A stretch of 64,000 bases of DNA from Planotetraspora kaengkrachanensis. GTDB lineage: Bacteria; Actinomycetota; Actinomycetes; Streptosporangiales; Streptosporangiaceae. A model generated the notes under the pieces. It was not told the origin of the DNA, made no database searches, and worked only from the letters and a program-made list of their open reading frames with translations. The position numbers and the translations under genes were made by a program. Where the stretch lies: contig NZ_BONV01000003.1 in the NCBI RefSeq assembly GCF_016862895.1, forward strand, positions 186,001 to 250,000, written 5' to 3'. Positions 45,112-52,257 of the stretch are shown in pieces; the first letter of the stretch is position 1; every line of letters begins with the position of its first letter.

Positions 45112-45223
45112 ATGCACACATTCGGCGAAGGGCTCTCTCACCTGCGACGACACCGCTCGTGATCATGCACAGGTTCGGCGGCATGCCCGCCGACCTGTGC
45201 GAACGCCGCGCGTGATCATGCAC
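45105..45223 (+). repeat. Three copies of interspersed repeat CGTGATCATGCAC
   Basis: Exact 13-bp copies at 45105-45117, 45158-45170 and 45211-45223, spaced exactly 53 bp each (start to start). The first two continue with a similar sequence (CAxxTTCGGCG). Copies in the opposite direction lie on the other side of the M20 gene. Confidence 0.85.
45167..45200. terminator. Hairpin within the repeat block after betB
   Basis: GCACAGGTTCGGCGG pairs with CCGCCGACCTGTGC around a CATGC loop, with one bulged base: a stem of 14 bp. It could terminate the betAB transcript or be part of the repeat element's structure. Confidence 0.6.
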
Positions 45224-45247
45224 GAGTTCCACCCGCGGGCACGCCAC

Positions 45248-45286
45248 GGAGCCGGCATGCGGGCATTCCGCCCGAAGGCCGGCTCC
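45248..45286. terminator. Second hairpin before the M20 gene
   Basis: GGAGCCGGC and GCCGGCTCC form a perfect 9-bp outer stem enclosing an inner CGGGC/GCCCG stem. It lies 60 bp before the M20 start codon and probably insulates that gene from betAB. Confidence 0.6.
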
Positions 45287-45294
45287 GAACCGAG

Positions 45295-45308
45295 GTGACC
45301 AGGGTCAC
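45295..45308. promoter_or_regulatory. Palindrome upstream of the M20 gene
   Basis: GTGACC-AG-GGTCAC, two perfect 6-bp arms, 37 bp before the start codon. It is unlike the motif shared by the catabolic operons, so the M20 gene may answer to a different regulator. Confidence 0.5.
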
Positions 45309-45345
45309 GCAGCATCGGGTCCGGACATGGGCCAAGGTGGTGCCC

Positions 45346-46725
45346 ATGTCTGCTTCTCGCCTCCGCGAAACGGTCGCCGCGCTGATGCCCCAGGCCCGCG
45401 GCGACCTGGCGGAACTCGTGTCATACCGTTCGATCGCCGATCCCCGGCTGTCCCTGGGGGACGAGTGCGCCGGCGCGGCCCGATGGATCGCCGACGCCCT
45501 CACCCGGGACGGCTTCAGCGACGTGGCCGTGCTCGACACGCCGGACGGCACCCAGTCGGTGTACGGCTTCCTTCCTGGACCCGCGGGCGCGCCGACCGTC
45601 CTGCTGTACGCCCACTACGACGTGCAGCCTCCGCTCGAGGAGTCCGCTTGGCTGTCGCCGCCGTTCGAGCTGACCGAACGGGACGGGCGGTGGTACGGCC
45701 GCGGCGCCGCCGACTGCAAGGGCGGCCTGATCATGCACCTCACCGCGCTTCGCGCCCTGCGCGACCACGGCGGCGTGCCGGTGAACGTGAAGATCATCGT
45801 GGAGGGGTCGGAGGAGCAGGGCACCGGAGGGCTCGAACGCCACGCCGAGGCGCACCCGGAACTGCTCGCCGCCGACGCCGTCCTCGTCGGCGACGCGGGG
45901 AACTTCCGCGCGGGGACTCCGACGGTCACCTCACAACTGCGGGGCATGACGATGGTGGAGGTCCTGGTCGAGACCCTCAAGGGCGACCTGCACTCCGGCC
46001 AGTTCGGCGGCGTCGCCCCCGACGCGCTCGCGGCGCTGATCCGGATGCTCGACTCGTTGTGGGACGGAACCGGCGCCACGGCGATCGAGGGCGTGGGAGC
46101 CGACGGCGTCTGGGAGGGCATGGAATACCCGGAGGAACTGTTCCGCGACGACGCCGGGATCCTCGACGGAGTGGGGTTCGTGGGCACCGGCACGGTCGCC
46201 GACAGACTCTGGGCCCGCCCGTCGGTGAACGTGATGGGGATCGACTGCCCGCCCGTCGTGGGAGGCACGCCGAGCCTGCACGCCTCCGCGAGGGCCAAGC
46301 TGGCTCTTCGCATCCCCTCGGGCGTCGACGTCGCGAAGGCCACCGCGGCGCTGACGTACCACCTCGAGTCCGCCGCCCCCTGGGGCGCCAGGGTCACCGT
46401 CACGCCGCGCGGCAACGGCGGGGCGTTCCGCGCCGACACCTCCTCCACCGCGTACAAGGCCATGGCCGCGGCCATGCTCTCGGCGTACGGCGAGGCGATG
46501 CAGATCGCCGGGAACGGGGGCGGCATCCCGTTGTGCAACACCCTCGCCCGGCTGTACCCGGAGGCGGAGATCCTGCTGATCGGCCTCAACGAGCCCGAGG
46601 CGCGCATTCACGCGGTCAACGAGAGCGTCTCCCCCGACGAGCTGGAGCGGCTCGCTCTGGCCGAAGCGCACTTCCTGCAGAACTACGCCGCCTCGGCGCC
46701 GGCTCAGGCCGCGCCTCGCCTCTGA
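45346..46725 (+). CDS. M20-family metallopeptidase/dipeptidase
   Basis: Zinc-dependent hydrolase of 459 residues, cytoplasmic. Metal ligands are seen in YAHYDVQP (His, Asp), RGAADCKGG (bridging Asp), EGSEEQGTGG (Glu pair: catalytic base and ligand), VLVGDAGNF and the final EARIHAVNESV (His). A lid domain of about 120 residues interrupts the catalytic domain, as in carnosinase-like and DapE-like members. The start ATG at 46346-1000 equivalent position is the in-frame ATG with AAGGTGG upstream; homology starts just after it. It interrupts the choline block, has its own palindrome, and is bracketed by inverted clusters of the GTGATCATGCAC repeat. No link to choline chemistry is evident. Confidence 0.9.
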   Translation: MSASRLRETVAALMPQARGDLAELVSYRSIADPRLSLGDECAGAARWIADALTRDGFSDVAVLDTPDGTQSVYGFLPGPAGAPTVLLYAHYDVQPPLEESAWLSPPFELTERDGRWYGRGAADCKGGLIMHLTALRALRDHGGVPVNVKIIVEGSEEQGTGGLERHAEAHPELLAADAVLVGDAGNFRAGTPTVTSQLRGMTMVEVLVETLKGDLHSGQFGGVAPDALAALIRMLDSLWDGTGATAIEGVGADGVWEGMEYPEELFRDDAGILDGVGFVGTGTVADRLWARPSVNVMGIDCPPVVGGTPSLHASARAKLALRIPSGVDVAKATAALTYHLESAAPWGARVTVTPRGNGGAFRADTSSTAYKAMAAAMLSAYGEAMQIAGNGGGIPLCNTLARLYPEAEILLIGLNEPEARIHAVNESVSPDELERLALAEAHFLQNYAASAPAQAAPRL

Positions 46726-46776
46726 CGAGCCTCATCACCACTCTCCCCGGCGTCTCGCGGCGACAACGCGTACGCC
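46722..46776 (+). pseudogene. Possible relic of a second Rieske oxygenase start
   Basis: In one frame this reads (CTG) T-S-L-I-T-T-L-P-G. After a one-base frame change it reads G-D-N-A-Y-A, parallel to SLITTLPG...DENVFA of the oxygenase gene at 39912. Over 26 bases (46727-46752 against 39935-39960) 22 match, and all four differences fall at third codon positions. It directly overlaps the M20 stop codon, and the leading CTG could be a decayed ATG. The fragment is short, so the call is tentative. Confidence 0.4.
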
Positions 46777-46793
46777 GGGGGCGTGGCGATGGC

Positions 46794-46910
46794 TGCATGA
46801 TCACGAACTATGTCTGCGCATGTCACGCACCATGATCGCGAACGTGTGCATGATCACGAAACTCGTTTGCGCAGGTGAGACCATGCGCGCCCGAACCTGT
46901 GCATGATCAC
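46794..46910 (-). repeat. Opposite-strand copies of the GTGATCATGCAC repeat
   Basis: TGCATGATCACG at 46794-46805, a degenerate copy around 46829-46840, GTGCATGATCACG at 46846-46858 and GTGCATGATCAC at 46899-46910. The last, read on the minus strand, continues with AGGTTCGG as does the middle upstream copy (19 bp shared). Together with the plus-strand copies they flank the M20 gene as inverted arrays. Confidence 0.85.
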
Positions 46911-46938
46911 ACCCAAGGGGGGTCGCGGCTATGAGTTC

Positions 46939-47001
46939 TTGACAGGCATATGGGGTGAATAGGACTCTGTTGCGGGACGCGCATGATGTTTCGACATGCG
47001 C
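46939..47001 (+). promoter_or_regulatory. Promoter and operators of the dimethylglycine oxidase-glyA-sox operon
   Basis: TTGACA (46939-46944) is followed by TAGGAC (46960-46965, a short 15-bp spacing), then the shared motif CTGTTGCG-N5-CGC (core 46969-46982). An overlapping inverted repeat GCGCATG-N9-CATGCGC (46979-47001) contains the inner palindrome ATGT-TTCG-ACAT. The gene start is 17 bp further. The combination suggests regulation at the transcription start. Confidence 0.5.
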
Positions 47002-47017
47002 AACGACGGAGGTGTGT

Positions 47018-49432
47018 ATGGCTGGCCCGCGCGTCGTCATCATCGGAGCCGGAGTCGTCGGGGCAGCCCTCGCCGAAGAGCTCTCCGCCAAGGGATGGAC
47101 CGAGATCACGGTCGTCGACCAGGGCCCCGTACCGGCGACGGGCGGCTCGTCGTCCCACGCGCCCGGCCTGGTCTTCCAGACGAACTCCTCCAAGACCATG
47201 ACCGAGATGGCCCGCTACACGGTGGAGAAGCTGAGCGCGCTCGGCTGCTTCCTCCAGGTGGGCGGGCTCGAGGTCGCCACCACGCCCGAGCGTCTCACCG
47301 AACTGCACCGCCGGCACGGCTGGGCCACCGCCTGGGGCCTCGAGGCGCACCTGCTCACCCCCGAGGAGTGCGTGGAACGCCACTCGCTCCTGTCGAAGGA
47401 CCGGGTGCTGGGCGGGCTGTTCGTCCCCACCGACGGCCTCGCCAAGGCGGTACACGCGGTCGAGGTTCAGCTCGAGAAGGCGCGCGAGCGCGGCGTCCGC
47501 GTCCTGGAGCGGCACGAGGTCCTCGACGTCCGCAGCGAGGACGGCCGGGTGACCGGCGTCGTGACCGACCAGGGCGAGATCCCCGCCGACATCGTGGTCT
47601 GCTGCGCCGGCATCTGGGGTCCCAAGGTGGCCCGCATGGCCGGCATGACGCTCCCTCTCACGCCGCTCGCCCACCAGCTCGCCTGGACCGGCCCGGTCAA
47701 GGGGCTGGACGCGGCGCAGGAGGCGGTGCGCCCGATCCTGCGGCACCAGGACGCCGACCTCTACTACCGCGAACGGTTCGACCGGCTGGGCGTCGGCTAC
47801 TACGGCCACCGCCCTCTGCCGATCACCTCCGAGCAGATCCTGCCGTTCGACGAGGCGGAGGTCATGCCCTCGGTGCTGACATTCACCGAGGACGACTTCG
47901 CCCCCGCCTGGGCCGAGACGCGGTCGCTGATGCCGGACACCCGCGACACCCAGGTCGAGGAGGGCATCAACGGACTGTTCTCCTTCACGACCGACAACAT
48001 GCCGCTGCTCGGCGAGTCGCCCGAGGTCAAGGGCTTCTGGGTGGCCGAGGCCGTGTGGGTGACGCACTCGGCCGGCGTCGGCAGGGCCATGGCCGAGTGG
48101 CTGGCCGACGGCCACTGCTCGTCGTTCGACCTGCACGAGTGCGACGTCAACCGGTTCGAGCCCCACCAGCTCGCCCCCGACTACGTCCTCGCCCGCGACT
48201 GCCAGAACTACGTCGAGGTCTACGACATCATCCATCCGCTCGAGCCGCCGGCGAACCTCCGGCCGCTGCGGACCAGCCCCTTCTACCCGCGTGAGCGCGA
48301 ACTGGGCGCGTACTTCCTCGAGGCGACCGGCTGGGAGCGCCCCCAGTGGTACGAGGCCAACGCCGGCCTGGTGGAGGGCAGGGACATTCCGCACCCCGGC
48401 GACTGGGCGTCCCGCCACTGGTCGCCGATCGTCGGCGCCGAGGCGCAGGCCTCCCGCGAGTCCGTCGCGATGTACGACATGTCGGCGCTCAAGCGCATCG
48501 AGGTCAGCGGGCCGGGGGCCACGGCCTTCCTCCAGCGGCTGTCGACCGGCGACGTGGACAAGTCCGTCGGCTCGGTGACGTACTGCCTGCTCCTGGACGA
48601 GGACGGCGGCATCCGCAGCGACGTCACCATCGCGCGGCTGGGGCGCGACCACTACCAGGTGGGCGCGAACGGCAACCTCGACCTGGACTGGTTCCACCGG
48701 CACGCCGACCCCTCCGTGGTGGTCCGCGACATCACGGCGGGCACCTGCTGCATCGGCATCTGGGGTCCCCGGGTCCGTGAGGTGGTCGCCCCGCTCGCCG
48801 GGCGCGACTTCTCCGCGGACGGCTTCCGCTACTTCCGCGGCAAGAAGGCCCACGTCGGGGCGGTTCCCGTCACGGCCCTGCGGCTGTCCTACGTCGGAGA
48901 GCTCGGCTGGGAGCTCTACACGACCGCCGACATGGGCGCCAAGCTCTGGGACACCCTGTGGGAGGCCGGGCAGGAGCACGGGATCATCGCGGGCGGCCGC
49001 GGCGCGTTCAACAGCCTCCGGCTGGAGAAGGGCTACCGGTCGTTCGGCACTGACATGACCTACGAGCACGACCCCTACGAGGCGGGCCTGGCGTTCGCCG
49101 TCAAGCCGGACAAGGGCGACTTCATCGGCCGCGAGGCCCTGCTCGAACGCCGCGAGGACGTACGGCGGCGCCTGACGTGCCTGACCGTCGACGGCCCCGA
49201 GGCCGTGGTCATGGGCAAGGAGCCGGTGTACGACGGCGACCGCTGCGTCGGCTACGTCACGAGCGCGGCCTACGGCTACACCATCGGCAAGGGGATCGCC
49301 TACGCCTGGCTTCCCACCGAGCTGACCACGCCCGGCCAGGTGGTGCACATCGGATACTTCGACCGGCGGGTCGCCGCGGTCGTCGCCGAGGAGCCCCTGT
49401 TCGACCCCGCCATGGAACGCCTCCGCGGCTGA
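47018..49432 (+). CDS. Dimethylglycine oxidase/dehydrogenase-like flavoprotein with folate domain
   Basis: Two-domain enzyme of 804 residues. The N-terminal DAO-type domain has VVIIGAGVVGAALAEEL and SSSHAPGLVFQ with H47, the position of the His-linked FAD in dimethylglycine oxidase. The C-terminal GcvT-like domain (from about 430; VTYCLLLDEDGGIRSDV, YVGELGWELYTTADM and GGRGAFNSLRLEKGYRSFG) binds tetrahydrofolate. Predicted reaction: dimethylglycine to sarcosine, with the methyl captured as methylene-THF. The ATG at 47018 follows ACGGAGGTGT; in-frame upstream starts lack this site. It leads the operon with glyA and soxBDAG. Confidence 0.9.
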   Translation: MAGPRVVIIGAGVVGAALAEELSAKGWTEITVVDQGPVPATGGSSSHAPGLVFQTNSSKTMTEMARYTVEKLSALGCFLQVGGLEVATTPERLTELHRRHGWATAWGLEAHLLTPEECVERHSLLSKDRVLGGLFVPTDGLAKAVHAVEVQLEKARERGVRVLERHEVLDVRSEDGRVTGVVTDQGEIPADIVVCCAGIWGPKVARMAGMTLPLTPLAHQLAWTGPVKGLDAAQEAVRPILRHQDADLYYRERFDRLGVGYYGHRPLPITSEQILPFDEAEVMPSVLTFTEDDFAPAWAETRSLMPDTRDTQVEEGINGLFSFTTDNMPLLGESPEVKGFWVAEAVWVTHSAGVGRAMAEWLADGHCSSFDLHECDVNRFEPHQLAPDYVLARDCQNYVEVYDIIHPLEPPANLRPLRTSPFYPRERELGAYFLEATGWERPQWYEANAGLVEGRDIPHPGDWASRHWSPIVGAEAQASRESVAMYDMSALKRIEVSGPGATAFLQRLSTGDVDKSVGSVTYCLLLDEDGGIRSDVTIARLGRDHYQVGANGNLDLDWFHRHADPSVVVRDITAGTCCIGIWGPRVREVVAPLAGRDFSADGFRYFRGKKAHVGAVPVTALRLSYVGELGWELYTTADMGAKLWDTLWEAGQEHGIIAGGRGAFNSLRLEKGYRSFGTDMTYEHDPYEAGLAFAVKPDKGDFIGREALLERREDVRRRLTCLTVDGPEAVVMGKEPVYDGDRCVGYVTSAAYGYTIGKGIAYAWLPTELTTPGQVVHIGYFDRRVAAVVAEEPLFDPAMERLRG

Positions 49433-49444
49433 CGCGGTCACCGC

Positions 49445-50758
49445 ATGAGCACCACCTCTGGAGGACCCGCCTTGAACCCATCCGAATCGCTGGTCGACAC
49501 ACCGCTCGCCGAGGCCGACCCCGAGGTCGCGGCGGCGATCGGCGCCGAGTTGCACCGCCAGCAGTCCACGCTCGAGATGATCGCCTCGGAGAACTTCGCC
49601 CCGGTGTCGGTCATGCGGGCGCAGGGATCCGTCCTGACCAACAAGTACGCCGAGGGCTACCCGGGCAGGCGCTACTACGGCGGCTGCGAGAACGTCGACG
49701 TCATCGAGACGCTGGCGATCGACCGGGTGAAGGCCCTGTTCGGTGCGGAGGCCGCGAACGTGCAGCCGCACTCGGGCGCGCAGGCGAACGCGGCGGCGAT
49801 GGCGGCCCTGCTCGAACCCGGCGACACGATCCTCGGTCTGGACCTGGCGCACGGCGGCCACCTCACGCACGGCATGCGGATCAACTTCTCCGGCCGGCTC
49901 TACAACGTGGTCGCCTACCACGTGCGCGAGAGCGACAACCTCGTGGACATGGACGAGGTGGAGCGGCTGGCCAGGGAGCACCGGCCGAAGCTGATCATCG
50001 CGGGCTGGTCGGCCTATCCCCGTCACCTCGACTTCGCGACCTTCCGCAGGATCGCCGACGAGGTCGGGGCGTACCTCATGGTCGACATGGCCCACTTCGC
50101 CGGCCTGGTCGCCGCGGGGCTGCATCCCTCCCCCGTGCCGCACGCCCACGTCGTGACGACGACCACGCACAAGACGCTCGGCGGGCCGAGGGGCGGTGTG
50201 ATCCTGTCCACCGGGGAACTCGCCAAGAAGATCAACTCGACGGTGTTCCCCGGCCAGCAGGGCGGCCCGCTCGAACACGTCATCGCGGCCAAGGCGGTCT
50301 CGTTCAAGATCGCGGCGGGCGACTGGTTCGCCGACCGGCAGCGGCGCACCCTCGAAGGGGCGCGCGTCCTGGCCGCCCGCCTCCTCGAGCCGGACGCCGC
50401 AGCGGCGGGTGTGCGGGTCCTGTCCGGAGGCACGGACGTCCACCTGGTGCTGGTCGACCTGCGCGCGTCCGAGCTGGACGGCCGGCAGGCCGAGGACCGG
50501 CTGCACGAGGCCGGCATCACCGTCAACCGCAACGCCGTGCCGTTCGACCCCCGGCCCCCGATGGTCACCTCCGGCCTGCGGATCGGCACCCCCGCGCTGG
50601 CGACGCGCGGTTTCCAGACCGCCGACTTCCAGGAGGTCTCCGACGTCGTCGCGGCGGCCCTGACCGGTGACGGCGACGAGGCGTCGATCGCCCACCTGCG
50701 CGGACGCGTCGAGGCCCTCGCCGCCAAGCACCCGCTCTACGCCGGAGAAGAATCGTGA
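49445..50758 (+). CDS. glyA: Serine hydroxymethyltransferase
   Basis: PLP enzyme of up to 437 residues, interconverting glycine plus methylene-THF with serine. Signatures are [28 protein letters not shown] and the PLP-lysine motif [15 protein letters not shown]. The start is uncertain: ATG at 49445 lacks a ribosome-binding site, while TTG at 49472 has GGAGGA seven bases upstream, and most family members begin near that point. It is 12 bp behind the dimethylglycine oxidase gene and overlaps soxB by GTGA. In this operon it would consume the methylene-THF made by the two demethylating enzymes. Confidence 0.95.
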   Translation: MSTTSGGPALNPSESLVDTPLAEADPEVAAAIGAELHRQQSTLEMIASENFAPVSVMRAQGSVLTNKYAEGYPGRRYYGGCENVDVIETLAIDRVKALFGAEAANVQPHSGAQANAAAMAALLEPGDTILGLDLAHGGHLTHGMRINFSGRLYNVVAYHVRESDNLVDMDEVERLAREHRPKLIIAGWSAYPRHLDFATFRRIADEVGAYLMVDMAHFAGLVAAGLHPSPVPHAHVVTTTTHKTLGGPRGGVILSTGELAKKINSTVFPGQQGGPLEHVIAAKAVSFKIAAGDWFADRQRRTLEGARVLAARLLEPDAAAAGVRVLSGGTDVHLVLVDLRASELDGRQAEDRLHEAGITVNRNAVPFDPRPPMVTSGLRIGTPALATRGFQTADFQEVSDVVAAALTGDGDEASIAHLRGRVEALAAKHPLYAGEES

Positions 50759-51972
50759 CCAAAGACTTCCCGGATCACCCCGACTGGTTGTGGAGCAGCC
50801 CGGAGCCCAGGCGCTCGTACGACGTGGTGATCGTGGGCGGCGGCGGCCACGGGCTGGCGACGGCCTACTACCTGGCCAAGAACCACGGGATCACCGACGT
50901 GGCGGTGCTGGAGCGCGGCTGGCTGGCCGGCGGCAACATGGCACGCAACACCACGATCATCAGGTCCAACTACCTGTGGGACGAGAGCGCCGGCATCTAC
51001 GAGCACGCCCTCAAGCTGTGGGAGGGGCTCGAGGACGACCTCGGGTACCCGATCCTGTTCAGCCAGCGCGGCGTGCTCAACCTCGCGCACAGCCTGCAGG
51101 ACGTCAGGGAAAGCGTGCGCCGGGTCCACGCCAACCGCCTCAACGGCGTCGACGCCGAATGGCTGACGCCTGAGGAGGTCAAGGAGGTCTGCCCGATCGT
51201 CGACGTCTCGCCCGACGTGCGCTATCCGGTGCTCGGCGCCACCTACCAGCCGCGGGCCGGCATCGCCAAGCACGACTACGTGGCCTGGGGCTTCGCCCGG
51301 GCCGCCGCGGCCATGGGCGTGCACCTGATCGAGAACTGCGAGGTCACCGGGGTCGAGGTGGCCGGCGGCCGGGTCCAGGCCGTCCAGACGACCAGGGGGA
51401 GGATCGCTGCGGGCACGGTCGCGTTGGCCGCCGCCGGCCACTCCTCCGTCGTCGCCGCGACCGCCGGAGTGGAGCTGCCGGTGCAGACCCATCCGCTCCA
51501 GGCGCTCGTGTCGGAACTGCTCGAGCCCGTGCACCCGACGGTGGTCATGTCGAACGCCGTGCACGTCTACGTCAGCCAGGCCCACAAGGGCGAGCTGGTC
51601 ATGGGCGCGGGCATCGACCCGTACAACTCCTACCGCCGGCGCGGCGCGTTCCACATCATCGAACAGCAGATGTCGGCGGCGCTGGAGCTCTTCCCGATCT
51701 TCGCCCGGGCCCACGTCCTGCGCACCTGGGCGGGGATCGTCGACGTCACCCCTGACGCCTCCCCCGTGGTCGGCACGACGCCGGTGGACGGCCTGCTCGT
51801 CAACTGCGGCTGGGGAACCGGCGGCTTCAAGGCGACGCCCGGCGTGGGCTGGTGCTACGCGCACACGATCGCCCACGGCGAGCCGCACCCCCTCAACGCC
51901 CCCTTCTCGCTCGAACGGTTCACCACCGGCGCGCTCGTGGACGAGCACGGCGCGGCGGCCGTGGCCCACTGA
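50755..51972 (+). CDS. soxB: Sarcosine oxidase subunit beta
   Basis: Flavin subunit of heterotetrameric sarcosine oxidase, 405 residues. FAD motif [20 protein letters not shown], then [19 protein letters not shown], a stretch specific for SoxB. The His that carries covalent FMN in this family lies in YLAKNHG or nearby. The C-terminal [16 protein letters not shown] and [12 protein letters not shown] complete the fold. The enzyme oxidises sarcosine to glycine, giving methylene-THF and H2O2. The GTG start overlaps the glyA stop. Just at the soxB end an 11-bp unit GGCCCACTGAA is repeated twice (51963-51984). Confidence 0.95.
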   Translation: MTKDFPDHPDWLWSSPEPRRSYDVVIVGGGGHGLATAYYLAKNHGITDVAVLERGWLAGGNMARNTTIIRSNYLWDESAGIYEHALKLWEGLEDDLGYPILFSQRGVLNLAHSLQDVRESVRRVHANRLNGVDAEWLTPEEVKEVCPIVDVSPDVRYPVLGATYQPRAGIAKHDYVAWGFARAAAAMGVHLIENCEVTGVEVAGGRVQAVQTTRGRIAAGTVALAAAGHSSVVAATAGVELPVQTHPLQALVSELLEPVHPTVVMSNAVHVYVSQAHKGELVMGAGIDPYNSYRRRGAFHIIEQQMSAALELFPIFARAHVLRTWAGIVDVTPDASPVVGTTPVDGLLVNCGWGTGGFKATPGVGWCYAHTIAHGEPHPLNAPFSLERFTTGALVDEHGAAAVAH

Positions 51973-51999
51973 AGGCCCACTGAAGGAGACCCAGACCCC

Positions 52000-52257
52000 A
52001 TGCTGCTGATCCCCTGTCCGTGGTGCGGACCGCGCGACGAGGCGGAGTTCCACTACGGCGGGCAGGCGCACGTCGCCTATCCCGAGAACCCCGCGGCGCT
52101 GTCCGACGAGGAGTGGGCCCGCTACCTGTTCTTCCGCGACAACCCCGAGGGCCGGTTCGCCGAGCGGTGGAACCACACGGCGGGGTGCCGCCGCTGGTTC
52201 AACGCCGTGCGGAACACCGCCACCAACGAGATCGAGGCCCGCGAGGTGATCGCGTGA
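52000..52257 (+). CDS. soxD: Sarcosine oxidase subunit delta
   Basis: Small zinc-binding subunit of 85 residues. The four ligands known from the crystal structures of the enzyme are all present at the expected numbers: C6, C9 (CPWCG), H59 and C63 (NHTAGCRRWF). It holds the alpha and beta subunits together. The gene sits between soxB and soxA and its stop overlaps the soxA GTG by GTGA. The ribosome-binding site GAAGGAG lies 11 bases before the ATG, a little far. Confidence 0.95.
   Translation: MLLIPCPWCGPRDEAEFHYGGQAHVAYPENPAALSDEEWARYLFFRDNPEGRFAERWNHTAGCRRWFNAVRNTATNEIEAREVIA

Noticed and set aside
45105-46910. Insertion sequence around the M20 gene
   Set aside because: No transposase frame exists between the repeats and no target-site duplication could be shown; described as a repeat family with a possible cassette instead.
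46907-50731. Very long open frame (over 1200 codons) on the minus strand
   Set aside because: It is antisense to the dimethylglycine oxidase and glyA genes, has a composition dominated by Arg, Gly, Val and Asp from GC-rich codon mirrors, and contains no recognisable domain.
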